DNA of 64,000 bases from Roseicella aerolata. GTDB taxonomy: Bacteria > Pseudomonadota > Alphaproteobacteria > Acetobacterales > Acetobacteraceae. Positions within the stretch are counted from its first letter, which is position 1. Each line of letters begins with the position of its first letter. The notes below the pieces were generated by a model. That model saw only the letters and a list, made by a program, of their open reading frames with translations, ran no database searches and had not been told where the DNA came from. Both the position numbers and the translations under genes were made by a program. Of this stretch, positions 1-9,407 are shown one piece after another. Where the stretch lies: the NCBI RefSeq assembly GCF_020523605.1, contig NZ_JAJAQI010000007.1, forward strand, positions 62,001-126,000, given 5' to 3'.

Positions 1-239
1 CCGTTCTGACCCCAACGGTCCTGCACGAAGAGAACGGGACCAGCGCTCGAGAGCTTCACGGCGGCAGCCACGGCCAGCAGAACGGGCGAAAGCAGGACGA
101 GCAGAACCAGCCCCAGAAGGAAGTCGAACACATCCTTCGGGGTGAAAAAGAGGCCGTTCCAGGCGGAACGCCGGCCGTCACCGGCGGGGCCGAAATTGCC
201 AGCGCCGTCCATTGCAAGGGAAGTGGTATCGGATGCCAT
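1..239 (-). CDS. Sugar transferase, N-terminal part (cut by window edge)
   Basis: Only the first 79 or so residues are inside the window; the frame stays open to base 1. Read on the minus strand from the ATG at 239, a short polar N-terminus is followed by a hydrophobic segment (about residues 38-60) and then GPVLFVQDRWGQNG. That hydrophobic helix plus 'PVLF-Q-R-G' block is the beginning of the bacterial sugar transferase family (PF02397), which moves a sugar phosphate to undecaprenyl phosphate at the inner membrane to start exopolysaccharide repeat units. The motif comes right after one helix, so this would be the short (ExoY/PssA-like) type rather than the long WbaP type. AGGG lies about ten bases before the ATG, and no other ATG/GTG/TTG precedes it in frame nearby. 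It diverges from the response regulator at 499. The family is fairly sure; the substrate is unknown. Confidence 0.72.
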   Translation of the reverse strand, partial: MASDTTSLAMDGAGNFGPAGDGRRSAWNGLFFTPKDVFDFLLGLVLLVLLSPVLLAVAAAVKLSSAGPVLFVQDRWGQN

Positions 240-498
240 TGAAATCGCCCTCGGCTCGCCATGGCCGAGGGAGAGCAGCGGCTCCGCATCGGCTTCGATG
301 GAAGCGGGTCTAGGGCGCCAACCTTAGGTCAGCCTGACGCGCTGCTTGCCGCTGCGGAACATCAGGACAGGTTGTCGGCCATGCCTGGCCTTCCGTTGCG
401 GCGATGCGGGCAGAACGGAACCAACGGCGCAGGGCGCCGTTTCGGTGCCTTCGTCGGTGCTCGTTGTCATCATATGCCGGGATGGACCGTCGCGCCGC

Positions 499-1200
499 AT
501 GCGTGTGCTCTATATCGAAGACGACGATGTCCTGGCCCGCCTCGTGCAACTCGGCCTCAGGCGCACCGGGCTTGCAGTCGATCACGCGGCGACGGCCGAG
601 GAAGGATTGTCGGCACTCGACAGCATCGCCTATGACGCGGTGGTGCTGGACCTCACCCTGCCGGATGCCGATGGGCTGACCGTCCTCAGGCAGCTCCGGG
701 CGCGACGAAACACCACGCCGGTGTTGATCCTGTCAGCGCGGAACAGGATGACCCAGCGGGTCGCCGGCCTTGATGCGGGGGCGGACGATTACCTGCCGAA
801 GCCATTCGAGGTGCCAGAGCTCGCGGCCCGGCTGCGTGCGCTCGCACGACGGCCAAGAACCCTCATCGGCGCCGAGCTGACCTGTGCCAACCTGACTTAC
901 ATCCCTGCCGAGCACACCATGCGGGTCGGCGGAAATTCCATCCCGCTGCCACGTCGGGAAGCATCGGTCCTGGAGATCCTGATGCGCAATGCCGGGCGCC
1001 CCGTCAGCAAGCCCATACTGGAAGAGAGACTCTACGCCTTCGGGGAGGAAGTGGCCTCGAACGCCGTCGAGGTGCACATCCACCACCTGCGGAAGCGGCT
1101 GGCTGCGGCAGGCGTGACCGCGAGGATCGAGACACGGCGCGGCACCGGGTACCTGATCGCCGCGGCAGGGCCGGGCGTCGCGCCGGGGCGGGACGCCTAG
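499..1200 (+). CDS. OmpR/PhoB-type response regulator
   Basis: A 233-residue two-domain regulator. The receiver domain (residues 1-115) begins MRVLYIEDDD and has the phosphoacceptor Asp51 in VVLDLTLPDADG and the conserved Lys in LPKPFE. The C-terminal winged-helix domain (about 130-222) ends with HIHHLRKRL and RGTGYLI, typical of OmpR/PhoB DNA-binding proteins. The frame is open upstream, but the ATG at 499 puts the acidic pocket at the normal distance from the N-terminus. It is followed 172 bp later by a hybrid kinase that ends in an Hpt domain, so a phosphorelay from that kinase to this regulator is a reasonable inference. Targets are unknown; the divergent sugar transferase gene is one candidate by position. 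Confidence 0.9.
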   Translation: MRVLYIEDDDVLARLVQLGLRRTGLAVDHAATAEEGLSALDSIAYDAVVLDLTLPDADGLTVLRQLRARRNTTPVLILSARNRMTQRVAGLDAGADDYLPKPFEVPELAARLRALARRPRTLIGAELTCANLTYIPAEHTMRVGGNSIPLPRREASVLEILMRNAGRPVSKPILEERLYAFGEEVASNAVEVHIHHLRKRLAAAGVTARIETRRGTGYLIAAAGPGVAPGRDA

Positions 1201-1372
1201 CAGGCCAGGCGAGGCGGACGGCCCCGCTCCGGCCCTGGCTGGTCAGGCATCCCGGCCAGCCCCTCCCCTCATCCGCCGGGGAAACGCGCCGGGTCTTGCC
1301 AGCCTGCCGTCCCCGGGCATCCGCCCCCGGCCTTCCCTGGCGCAGCGTGCAATCCGGTGACGCAGTCGGGCG

Positions 1373-4300
1373 TTGACCATCTCCCGCTCCGAACCTGCAC
1401 CTGGTGACATCGTGCCACTCTCAGACCCGCCCCGGCACCCTGGCCCCGCGCCGATCCCCGGAGGCGAGGCCGAGCGGCTCGCCGCCCTGCACGAACTCGA
1501 CATCCTGGATACGCCGCCGGAGAGCGCCTTCGACCGCATCGTCGATCTCGCCGTGGACATCTTCCACGTGCCGGTCGCCCTGATCTCGCTCGTCGACTCC
1601 GGTCGGCAATGGTTCAAGGCGAAGCGCGGCTGGGACATCGAGGAGACGGCCCGCGACGTCGCCTTCTGCGCGCATGCCATCCTGACCGACGGCGTTTGCC
1701 TCGTGCCCGATGCACTGCACGACGAACGCTTCCGCGCGAACCCGTTCGTCGGGCAGGGGCCGAGGATCCGCTTCTACGCTGGCGCGCCGCTCAGGACCGC
1801 CGAAGGCCACAGGATCGGCACGCTTTGCATCATCGATACCAGGCCACGCGACGATTTCGGCGAGGTCGGGCGCGCCATCCTCGAGCGCCTCGCCGCACTG
1901 GTGATGGACGAGTTCGAATTGCGGAAGGCACGTGTGCGCCTCAGGGAGAAGCGCGGGCGGCTCGAGCGGCAGGCGGCCGAACTCGCAGCTGCCAGCGCCG
2001 AGGCCGAGCGGGCGCGGTACCGGCTGCAGGAACTCATCGAGCACCTGCCGGTCGGCGTCGTCCTGACCAATCCCGACCTCACCGTCGCCGCCTCGAACGC
2101 AGCCTGCCTCGGGCGGCTCCTCGGCCTGCCGCCCGCCCGCCTCGCCTCCGGGGCACCACTCGAGTCCTTCCTGCGCCTCCTGGCCGAGCGAAGCGCCTCC
2201 GGCCCCGATGACGTCGAGGCGACGATCGCGGCCTATCTCGATCCCATCCGGCAGAAACAGGCGCTGCATATCGAGACCGTCCTGGCCGACGGCCGCCGGC
2301 TGGAGAGCCGGGGCCGGCCGCTTGGCGACGGAAGCGCGGCCATGGTGCTGATCGACGTCACCGAGGCGCGGGAGCGCGAGCGGGAGCTGGTGGCCGCCAG
2401 GGAGGAGGCGGTGGCGGCGAACCAGACCAAGAGCGAGTTCCTCGCCAATATGAGCCACGAGATCAGGACGCCGATGAACGGCATCATCGGCATGAACGCG
2501 CTGTTGCTCGACACGTCACTGAGCGAGGAGCAGCGGCACTACGCGACGGCGATGCGCGACAGCGCCGAAATCCTGCTGGCCGTGATCAACGACATCCTCG
2601 ACGAGGCCAGGCTGGAAGCCGGGAAGATCGAGCTGGTGCAGGCGGATTTCGACCTGGAGGAACTCGTGCACGGGGTGCTCGAGATCCTCGCGCCGCGTGC
2701 GGCGGAGAAGAGCATCGAGATCGGTGCCTTCATCCACCCCGGGCTCCCGGCCCGGCTCTGCGGCGACGCCATGCGGCTGCGCCAGGTGCTGATGAACCTC
2801 GTCGGCAATGCGGTGAAGTTCACCGAGCGCGGCTCCGTCGAGGTGACGGTCTCCACCGGACCCGCCCCCCCGGACCGGATCGGCCTGCCGTTCGAGGTGA
2901 GGGACACCGGCATCGGCCTGCGTGCCGGGGACCGGGAGCGGTTGTTCGAGAAGTTCACCCAGGCGGACAGTTCCATCACCCGCCGCTTCGGCGGCACCGG
3001 GCTCGGGCTTGCGATCGCCCGCGGGCTGGTGACGCTGATGGGCGGCCAGATCGGGGCCGAGGGCGAAGCCGGGAAGGGCTGCACCTTCTGGTTCACCGTC
3101 GCGCTCCAACCCGCCACGACCGAAGCGATGTCCTCCGAAGGGGTGCGCGCGGCGCTGAAGGGCCTGCGGGTCCTCGTCGTGGACGATGCCGAGATGAACC
3201 GGCGGCTCCTCCGCCGGCAGTTGGAACGCGCGGGCGTCGCCGTCACCGAGGCGGAGGATGCCTTCGCCGGCTTCGCGGCCCTGGAGCGAGCCTGGCACCG
3301 CGGCGAGCCCTTCGACCTCGCCATCCTGGATCAGATGATGCCCGGCATGCCTGGCGAGGCCCTCGCCGAGCGGATCCGCCGGGATGAGCGCCTGGGCGAG
3401 ACGCGGCTCGTGCTCCTGTCCTCGCTCGGCGCGCCGTCGCGGGACGACAGGGCCGGCCGGGCGGGCTTCGACGCCATGCTTACCAAGCCGACGCGGCCCC
3501 AGACGCTCATGGAGGCGCTGGCGCGCCTCTTCGACCGGGCGACGCAGCGCGGCCCGGTGGCCACGCCAATGCTGCCGCCCCCACCCTTGCGGCAGGCGCC
3601 CGGGGTGGGGACGCGCCGTGTCCTTCTCGCGGAGGACAACAAGGTGAACCAGACGCTTGTTGTCTCGCTCCTGCGCAAGGGCGGGATCGAGGTCGAGGTC
3701 GCGGAGAACGGCGAGGAGGCGGTGAGGGCCGCGGCGCGCGGCCGGTACGGGCTGGTGCTGATGGATGTGCAGATGCCGGTCCTGGATGGCCTGGAGGCGA
3801 CGAGGAGCATCCGTGCCCTTCCCGGCGCGGCCGGCCGTGTTCCCATCATGGCGATGACGGCGCACGCGATGCAGGGTGACCGGGACAGGTGTATCGCCGC
3901 AGGCATGGATGACTACGTCTCCAAGCCGATCGATCCGGAGGTCTTTCTTGCCACTGTCGAGCGGCTGCTCGCCGGTCCTGGGGGCGGCGATTCCGGCGCG
4001 ACGCCGGCAGAAGGCCCGGATGGGCCTGGGGCGGCGGAGCCGCCGCTCGTCGAGGAGAGGCGGCTCGATGCCCTGCGGGCCACCCTCCTGCCGCAGGACT
4101 TCCCCGATCTCCTCTCCTCCTGGCTTTCCGGCACCGAGAAGGCGCTGGGCCAGGCAATCGGCCTCGTGGAGGCCCGGGACTGGGCGAGGCTCGGCCGCCT
4201 TGCACATGGCCTGGTGGGCTCGGCCGGCGTGTTCGGGGCCCTGCGGCTCGAGCAGGCGGCGCGGCGCGCCGAAGAGGCCTGCGGCGAGGCGGCCGAGAAC

Positions 4301-4423
4301 GGCCCCATGAGGCCGGGCGAGGCCGAGCGCGCCGCGGCGGTGTTGCTGGCGGTCGGCCAGAATACCATCGGGGCCATGCGGGCACGCAGGGACGCGCCCC
4401 AACGTCATGCCGCCTCCGGCTGA
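1373..4423 (+). CDS. Hybrid sensor histidine kinase (GAF-PAS-HisKA-HATPase-REC-REC-Hpt)
   Basis: A large kinase of about 1016 residues without obvious membrane helices. In order: GAF domain (about 35-180, starting [17 protein letters not shown]), a charged coiled coil (about 185-215), a PAS-like domain (about 217-335), HisKA with His362 in [12 protein letters not shown], an HATPase domain with [11 protein letters not shown], a receiver with Asp653 (ILDQMMPG), a second receiver with Asp798 ([11 protein letters not shown]) and an Hpt domain with His945 ([10 protein letters not shown]). This is a complete multistep phosphorelay, probably cytoplasmic sensing through GAF/PAS. The start is uncertain: TTG at 1373 is used here and GTG at 1412 is equally possible; neither has a good ribosome site. 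The regulator just upstream is the likely output. Confidence 0.88.
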   Translation: MTISRSEPAPGDIVPLSDPPRHPGPAPIPGGEAERLAALHELDILDTPPESAFDRIVDLAVDIFHVPVALISLVDSGRQWFKAKRGWDIEETARDVAFCAHAILTDGVCLVPDALHDERFRANPFVGQGPRIRFYAGAPLRTAEGHRIGTLCIIDTRPRDDFGEVGRAILERLAALVMDEFELRKARVRLREKRGRLERQAAELAAASAEAERARYRLQELIEHLPVGVVLTNPDLTVAASNAACLGRLLGLPPARLASGAPLESFLRLLAERSASGPDDVEATIAAYLDPIRQKQALHIETVLADGRRLESRGRPLGDGSAAMVLIDVTEARERERELVAAREEAVAANQTKSEFLANMSHEIRTPMNGIIGMNALLLDTSLSEEQRHYATAMRDSAEILLAVINDILDEARLEAGKIELVQADFDLEELVHGVLEILAPRAAEKSIEIGAFIHPGLPARLCGDAMRLRQVLMNLVGNAVKFTERGSVEVTVSTGPAPPDRIGLPFEVRDTGIGLRAGDRERLFEKFTQADSSITRRFGGTGLGLAIARGLVTLMGGQIGAEGEAGKGCTFWFTVALQPATTEAMSSEGVRAALKGLRVLVVDDAEMNRRLLRRQLERAGVAVTEAEDAFAGFAALERAWHRGEPFDLAILDQMMPGMPGEALAERIRRDERLGETRLVLLSSLGAPSRDDRAGRAGFDAMLTKPTRPQTLMEALARLFDRATQRGPVATPMLPPPPLRQAPGVGTRRVLLAEDNKVNQTLVVSLLRKGGIEVEVAENGEEAVRAAARGRYGLVLMDVQMPVLDGLEATRSIRALPGAAGRVPIMAMTAHAMQGDRDRCIAAGMDDYVSKPIDPEVFLATVERLLAGPGGGDSGATPAEGPDGPGAAEPPLVEERRLDALRATLLPQDFPDLLSSWLSGTEKALGQAIGLVEARDWARLGRLAHGLVGSAGVFGALRLEQAARRAEEACGEAAENGPMRPGEAERAAAVLLAVGQNTIGAMRARRDAPQRHAASG

Positions 4424-4568
4424 GAACCTGCCGGATGGTTCATCCGGGCTATGACGGGCTCTGGCGGCGGCACCTTCCCGGCCAGGGATGTGCCATGCGC
4501 GGCCCACCGGTTTGGCTGCGTCACCCGACCTCCGAAGCGGCCGCTGCGGTGGCCTGCCTGGCCCCACC

Positions 4569-4603
4569 AGCGGATTGCGTTCAGAACTGAACGCTCATCC
4601 GCT
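4569..4603 (+). terminator. Hairpin with T-rich tail after the hybrid kinase gene
   Basis: A nested inverted repeat: AGCGGAT (4569-4575) pairs with ATCCGCT (4597-4603), and inside it GCGTTCAG (4577-4584) pairs perfectly with CTGAACGC (4587-4594) around a two-base loop. It is followed by a T-rich run (4604-4620), which suits a Rho-independent terminator for the plus-strand kinase gene. A simpler 7-bp hairpin, CCGGATG / CATCCGG (4431-4447), sits directly after the kinase stop codon. Function is inferred from structure only. Confidence 0.5.
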
Positions 4604-4620
4604 TGTGCTCCTTGTTTTCC

Positions 4621-4667
4621 GAGCAGAGTCACGCCTTCGGTCGTTCACGCCCGTCCGCGATCTGCTC
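4621..4667. repeat. Palindromic intergenic repeat, element C copy 1
   Basis: Bounded by GAGCAGA (4621-4627) and its complement TCTGCTC (4661-4667). Read on the minus strand it begins GAGCAGATCGCG and continues with GGGCGTGAAC, closely matching 39013-39061 (GAGCAGATCGCG, then GGGCGTGAAC, then GCGTG and GGCTC at the same spacing). The stretch TCACGCCTTCGGTCGTTC (4629-4646) also occurs exactly, on the minus strand, in the units of the 57-bp tandem array at 51.6 kb. It abuts the stop codon of the AlkA-like gene. Confidence 0.5.
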
Positions 4668-5362
4668 TAGCCATCCTCCACCACCGGCCGCCCGGTCACG
4701 AAGCGCCAGTGGTGCCAGAGGAGACGCGCCGCCAGCGACCGCCAGGGCGCCCAACCACGCGCGATCTCCGCCAGCGCCTTCGGCGCCGGCCGCGCCGGAA
4801 GGCGCAGCAGATGCGCCGCGCTTGCCGCCAGCGCCAGGTCGCCCCGGGGGAACACATCCGGCCGCGCTTCGGCGAACAGCAAGTGGACCTCCGCCGTCCA
4901 GGGCCCCAGCCCCTTCACCGCGGCGATATGCGCGACGGCCTCCTCGTCACCCATCGCCGGCAGCGCCGCGAGATCCAGGCGTCCCTCCAGGCAGGCCGCG
5001 GCCAGGGATCGCGCATGCGCCGCCTTGGGGCGCGACAGGCCGGCGACGCCGCAGAGCGTCGCGTCATCCATCGCCAGCAGTCCGGCGGGGTCCAGCGCAC
5101 CGGGCAGGGCGGAAAGCCGCTTCCAGATCGCCGCCGCCGCCTGGTTGCTGATCTGCTGGCCGCAGATCGCCCGCAGCAGCCCGGGGAAGCCCCTCTGCCG
5201 CACCCGCCAGGCCAGCGGCCCGGCCGTTCGCTCGATCACTGCCAGCCGCGGGTCCGCCGCGACCAGCGCCGTGATGCCGGCGCGGGCCCAGGGGGGCGTG
5301 GTTCCGGGCGCCTCGGGGCAAGGGGGGGACGGCGGCGGGGTGGCGGGGAAGGAGGGGACCAT
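4667..5362 (-). CDS. DNA-3-methyladenine glycosylase II family protein (AlkA-like)
   Basis: A 231-residue HhH-GPD base-excision glycosylase that removes alkylated purines from DNA. Visible are the helix-hairpin-helix KGLGPWTAEV and, about 20 residues on, FPRGDLALA, whose Asp is the catalytic residue of the superfamily. The N-terminal half has RAICGQQISNQAA, the usual RxIxxQQxS motif. There is no N-terminal Ada-type domain, so this is the short stand-alone form. The frame extends upstream to 5479, but the stretch before the ATG at 5362 is low-complexity and overlaps the promoter region of the divergent regulator. The first 25 residues (Pro-rich) may also be non-coding. Family is sure; the exact start is not. 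Confidence 0.85.
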   Translation of the reverse strand: MVPSFPATPPPSPPCPEAPGTTPPWARAGITALVAADPRLAVIERTAGPLAWRVRQRGFPGLLRAICGQQISNQAAAAIWKRLSALPGALDPAGLLAMDDATLCGVAGLSRPKAAHARSLAAACLEGRLDLAALPAMGDEEAVAHIAAVKGLGPWTAEVHLLFAEARPDVFPRGDLALAASAAHLLRLPARPAPKALAEIARGWAPWRSLAARLLWHHWRFVTGRPVVEDG

Positions 5363-5564
5363 CCCCGCCGCCGTTAGCAGATCGGCGCCGGGAGGGGGAT
5401 GGAGAGCGGCGCCGACCGCACCGTGGAAACTGCGCCCGCGATGTTGCTGCGCGAAGCCCCGGCGGGTGCCGAATTGCAACAGCCTGCAACCGGCGTGGCT
5501 TCAGCAACATGGCGCAACAGCCGCCCGCGCAATCACCCCGCAGGCGCGCTATGTAACAGCCACC

Positions 5565-6284
5565 ATGGAGCCGCAACCCCACATCCTGGTCGTCGATGAC
5601 GACCGCGAGATCCGCGACCTTCTCTCGAAATTCCTCGAGCGCCAGGGCATGCGCGTCTCCGCCGCCCGGGACGCGAAGGAGGCCCGGAAGCTCTGGCCGC
5701 TCGGCCGCTACCACCTGGTGGTGCTGGACCTGATGCTGCCGGGCGAGAGCGGGCTCGACTTCGCCAAATGGCTGCGGACCCAGGGAGAGGTGCCGATCGT
5801 CATGCTGACGGCGATGAGCGAGGAGACCGACCGGATCGTCGGCCTGGAACTGGGGGCCGATGACTATCTCGGGAAGCCCTTCAACCCGCGGGAGCTGCTG
5901 GCGCGCATCCGCGCCGTGCTGCGCCGGGCGAATGGCGAGCCGGGCGCGGCCAAGGAGCCGCCGGCCAAGGCCATCCGCTTCGCCGGCTGGACGCTGGAGC
6001 CCGCCCGCCGCCGCCTGCTGAACCCGGACGGCGCCGAAGTGCCGCTGACCGGCGGGGAGTACGAGCTGCTGCAGGTGCTGGTCGAGCGGCCGAACCGCGT
6101 GCTGACCCGCGACATGCTGATGGACCTGCTGCGCGGCCGCCAGGCCGGGCCCTTCGACCGGGCGATCGACGTCGCCGTCTCCCGGCTGCGGCGCAAGCTG
6201 GAGGATGACGGGCGCAACCCGAACCTGATCAAGACCGTCCGCGGCGGCGGCTATGTCCTGGCCGCGACGGTGGAGAAGGGGTGA
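5565..6284 (+). CDS. OmpR-type response regulator of a two-component system
   Basis: A 239-residue regulator starting MEPQPHILVVDDDREIRDL. The phosphoacceptor is Asp55 in VVLDLMLPGESGL, with the conserved Lys in LGKPFNPREL. The C-terminal winged helix has VPLTGGEYELLQVLVERPNRV and ends SRLRRKLEDD... and VRGGGYVLA. The frame is open well upstream, but that part overlaps the divergent glycosylase gene, so the ATG at 5565 is preferred. It overlaps the following sensor kinase by four bases (GTGA), giving a classic translationally coupled pair. OmpR/EnvZ-type systems often answer osmotic or envelope signals; the actual signal here cannot be read from sequence. Confidence 0.92.
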   Translation: MEPQPHILVVDDDREIRDLLSKFLERQGMRVSAARDAKEARKLWPLGRYHLVVLDLMLPGESGLDFAKWLRTQGEVPIVMLTAMSEETDRIVGLELGADDYLGKPFNPRELLARIRAVLRRANGEPGAAKEPPAKAIRFAGWTLEPARRRLLNPDGAEVPLTGGEYELLQVLVERPNRVLTRDMLMDLLRGRQAGPFDRAIDVAVSRLRRKLEDDGRNPNLIKTVRGGGYVLAATVEKG

Positions 6285-7669
6285 ACCAGCTCTCCCCTCC
6301 CCCGCCGGCCGAGGCGCCGGCGCGCCGCCCCTGGCGGTTCTGGCCGCAGAGCCTCGCCGGCCGCACCGCCCTGGTCCTGCTGCTGGCGCTGGCCGCGGTG
6401 CAGGCGGCCGGTCTCACCATCCATGCGCTCGACCGCGTGGACCTGCAGCGCTTCGCCCAGGCACGGGAAATCTCCCAGCGCGCCATCAGCGCCTGGCGCA
6501 CCGTCATGCTCGCCCCGCCGGACCGGCGGGCGCAGATGCTGGCGGAGCTGGAACTGCCGAGCGGCCTCTCCGCCACGCTGGACGAGCTGCCGCTGGCGCA
6601 GCCGCACCACCCGCCCATGCCCCTGCCGGTCGCGCGGCTGCTGCGGCTCGATCTCTTCGGCGGCGGCCCGCCGCGCTTCCGCCCGCGGGAGATCCTGACC
6701 GCCTGGGTGCCCAACGGCCCCATCTTCATCGCCAGCCTCCGGCTGCCGAGCGGCGAGTGGCTGAACCTGCGCATCCACCTGCCGCCGCCCCGGCCCTGGC
6801 ATTCCGAGACCTTCCTGATCGCCTTCCTGGCCATGACGCTGGCGGCCGGCCTGCTCATCCTCTGGGCGGTGCGGCGGCTGACCCGGCCGGTGCGGGCGCT
6901 GGCGGCGGCGGCCGAGCGGCTGGGCCGCGACGTGAACGCGCCCCCCCTGCCGGAGGTGGGGCCGAGCGAGGTCGCCACCGCCGCGCATGCCTTCAACACC
7001 ATGGCCGAGCGCATCCGCCGCTTCGTCGGCGACCGCACCCAGATGCTGGCCGCCATCGGCCATGACCTGCGCACGCCCATCACCCGCCTGCGCCTGCGCG
7101 CCGAGTTCATGGAGGATGACGAGCAGCGCCGGAAGATGCTCGCCGACCTCGACGAGATGGAGGCGATGGTGGCCGCGACGCTGGCCTTCGCGCGGGACGA
7201 TGCGGCGGCGGAGCCGACCACAGCGGTCGATATCGCCGCGCTCTGCCGCACCGTGCTGGACGAGGCGGCGGACGCGCATCCGGACCTCGCGGAGGCCATC
7301 GCCTATCAGGGGCCGGAGCGGCTGACCGCGCCGGTGCGGCCCGTCGCGCTGAAGCGGGCCATCGCCAACCTGGTCGGCAATGCCCTGGCCTATGGCGGGG
7401 CGGCGCGCCTCACCCTGGCACCGCCGGAGGCGCCGGGGCGACCGCTGCGCCTGACCATCGAGGATGACGGCCCCGGCATCCCGCCCGAGGAGCTGGAATC
7501 GGTGTTCCAGCCCTTCCGCCGGCTGGAGGGCAGCCGGAACCGGGAGACGGGCGGCACCGGCCTCGGCCTGCCGATCGCGCGCAACATCTTCCGCGCGCAT
7601 GGCGGCGACGTGGTGCTGCGCAACCGGCCCGAAGGCGGCCTGGCGGCGCTGGCGACCCTGCCGGGCTGA
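6281..7669 (+). CDS. Membrane sensor histidine kinase (EnvZ-like)
   Basis: A 462-residue inner-membrane kinase starting at GTG 6281, which overlaps the stop of the response regulator. It has two transmembrane helices (about residues 29-47 and 178-197) flanking a periplasmic domain of about 130 residues, then HAMP, then HisKA with His261 in AAIGHDLRTPITRLRLR, then HATPase with N box LVGNALAYGG, DDGPGIP and GTGLGLPIARN. The order and length match EnvZ-type osmosensor kinases of alphaproteobacteria. It is the cognate kinase of the adjacent OmpR-type regulator. Confidence 0.92.
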   Translation: MNQLSPPPPAEAPARRPWRFWPQSLAGRTALVLLLALAAVQAAGLTIHALDRVDLQRFAQAREISQRAISAWRTVMLAPPDRRAQMLAELELPSGLSATLDELPLAQPHHPPMPLPVARLLRLDLFGGGPPRFRPREILTAWVPNGPIFIASLRLPSGEWLNLRIHLPPPRPWHSETFLIAFLAMTLAAGLLILWAVRRLTRPVRALAAAAERLGRDVNAPPLPEVGPSEVATAAHAFNTMAERIRRFVGDRTQMLAAIGHDLRTPITRLRLRAEFMEDDEQRRKMLADLDEMEAMVAATLAFARDDAAAEPTTAVDIAALCRTVLDEAADAHPDLAEAIAYQGPERLTAPVRPVALKRAIANLVGNALAYGGAARLTLAPPEAPGRPLRLTIEDDGPGIPPEELESVFQPFRRLEGSRNRETGGTGLGLPIARNIFRAHGGDVVLRNRPEGGLAALATLPG

Positions 7670-7972
7670 GGCAAGCGGCCGGGCGGGGCCGCGCCCCCGG
7701 GCCGCCTGCCGGTGCGGTGGACGCCGATGCGCCGGACGGCATGCCCGGCCGCTGGCGCCCGGCCTCGCGCACCGGTCGGCCGGGGCGGCCGCCGCGCGTG
7801 GCAAGGCCCCGCCGCCGCCCGGTCCCTGCAAGCGGCACACCGAGGTGGATGCCGAGGGAGAGGGCGGCTGCCGTGGCGCCTCCCGCTCCACCGGCGGGGC
7901 CGGCAGGCCGGCTTGCCGCCGGGTTCACGCCCCATCATGGTGCCGCCACCATGACACAGGGGAAAAGTGGGC
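7670..7972. other. Intergenic region, 303 bp, no recognised feature
   Basis: GC-rich spacer between the EnvZ-like kinase and the nucleobase permease. I see no convincing gene, RNA or riboswitch. The last bases (AGGGGA at 7958-7963) are the ribosome-binding site of the permease. Confidence 0.5.
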
Positions 7973-9250
7973 ATGTTCGACTGGCGCGAAAAGCCGCCGC
8001 AGGACGGGATCGTCATCGCGCCGGATGAGCGGCTGCCCTGGCCGCAGACCATCCTGCTCGGCCTGCAGCATGTGGTGGCGATGTTCGGGGCAACGGTGCT
8101 GGCGCCGCTGCTGATGGGCTTCGACCCCAATGTCGCCATCCTGATGAGCGGCGTCGGCACCCTGATCTTCTATGTCGCTGTCGGCGGCAAGGTCCCGAGC
8201 TATCTCGGCTCCTCCTTCGCCTTCATCGCCGTGGTGCTGGCCGCGACCGGCCATGCGGGCGGCGGGCCCAACCCGAATCTCGGCCTCGCCCTCGGCGGCA
8301 TCATCGCCTGCGGCGCGCTCTATGCCGTGATCGGGCTGCTGGTCATGGCCACCGGCACGGGCTGGATCGAGCGGCTGATGCCGCCCGTCGTCACCGGCGC
8401 GGTGGTCGCGGTCATCGGCCTCAACCTCGCGGCCGTGCCGATCAAGAACATGGCGCCCACGGGCTTCGATGCCTGGATGCAGGCGCTGACCATCCTCTGC
8501 GTCGCTGGCGTCGCGGTCTTCACCCGCGGCATGGTGCAGCGGCTGTTGATCCTGGCCGGCCTGCTGCTGGCGAGCCTGCTCTATGCCCTGCTGACCAACG
8601 GCATGGGCTTCGGCAAGCCGATCGACCTCTCGGCGGTTGCCGCCGCGCCCTGGTTCGGCCTGCCGGGCTTCGCCGCCCCGCGCTTCGAGGCCGGCGCGAT
8701 GCTGCTGATCGCCCCGGTCGCCATCGTGCTGGTCGCCGAGAATCTCGGGCATATCAAGGCGGTGACGGCGATGACGGGGCGCAACCTCGACCCCTATATG
8801 GGCCGCGCCTTCCTTGGCGACGGCGTCGCCACCATGGTGGCGGGCGGGGTCGGCGGCACGGGCGTCACCACCTATGCCGAGAATATCGGCGTCATGGCGG
8901 CGACGCGCGTGTATTCCACCGCGCTTTTCGTGGTGGCGGCGCTGGCCGCGATCGTGCTCGGCTTCTCGCCGAAATTCGGCGCGCTGATCCAGGCCATCCC
9001 GCTGGCGGTCATGGGCGGCGTCTCCATCGTGGTCTTCGGCCTGATCGCGGTCGCGGGCGCGCGCATCTGGGTGGAGAACCGGGTGGACTTCGCCGAGCCG
9101 CGCAACCTGATCGTGGCCGGCGTCACCCTCATCCTCGGCACCGGCGAGTTCACGCTGCGCTTCGGCGACTTCGCGCTGGGCGGCATCGGCACCGCGACCT
9201 TCGGCGCGATCCTGCTGCACGCGCTGCTGGGCGGGTACCGGCGGGGCTGA
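7973..9250 (+). CDS. Uracil/xanthine permease, NCS2 (NAT) family
   Basis: A polytopic inner-membrane nucleobase:cation symporter of about 425 residues with twelve or more hydrophobic segments. Family marks are the N-terminal PWPQTILLGLQHVVAMFGAT, the segment LIAPVAIVLVAENLGH, and GGVGGTGVTTYAENIGVMA, a signature of uracil-type NCS2 carriers (UraA/RutG). A GTG at 7967 is possible, but the ATG at 7973 lies nine bases after AGGGGA. Uracil is the most probable substrate by motif; no pyrimidine-degradation (rut) genes are nearby. It is transcribed alone and converges on the PAP2 gene. Confidence 0.88.
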   Translation: MFDWREKPPQDGIVIAPDERLPWPQTILLGLQHVVAMFGATVLAPLLMGFDPNVAILMSGVGTLIFYVAVGGKVPSYLGSSFAFIAVVLAATGHAGGGPNPNLGLALGGIIACGALYAVIGLLVMATGTGWIERLMPPVVTGAVVAVIGLNLAAVPIKNMAPTGFDAWMQALTILCVAGVAVFTRGMVQRLLILAGLLLASLLYALLTNGMGFGKPIDLSAVAAAPWFGLPGFAAPRFEAGAMLLIAPVAIVLVAENLGHIKAVTAMTGRNLDPYMGRAFLGDGVATMVAGGVGGTGVTTYAENIGVMAATRVYSTALFVVAALAAIVLGFSPKFGALIQAIPLAVMGGVSIVVFGLIAVAGARIWVENRVDFAEPRNLIVAGVTLILGTGEFTLRFGDFALGGIGTATFGAILLHALLGGYRRG

Positions 9251-9407
9251 GCCGCGGGGGAGCCGCCCGGAGCAAGCGCGCCGCTCCCGCCCCCGTGCGG
9301 CCTGCGGCGGCGCGCGCATCTCCGGGGACCGTGTGCCGGGCGCCCCATGCCTCGTGGCCTCCGGGCCGGCGATCCGCTCAGGCCAGCACGACCGGCCGCC
9401 CGGTCTC

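Noticed and set aside
4451-5377. A plus-strand gene of 308 codons opposite the AlkA-like glycosylase
   Set aside because: The product is Arg/Gln/Pro-rich without domains, while the minus strand encodes the HhH-GPD motifs.
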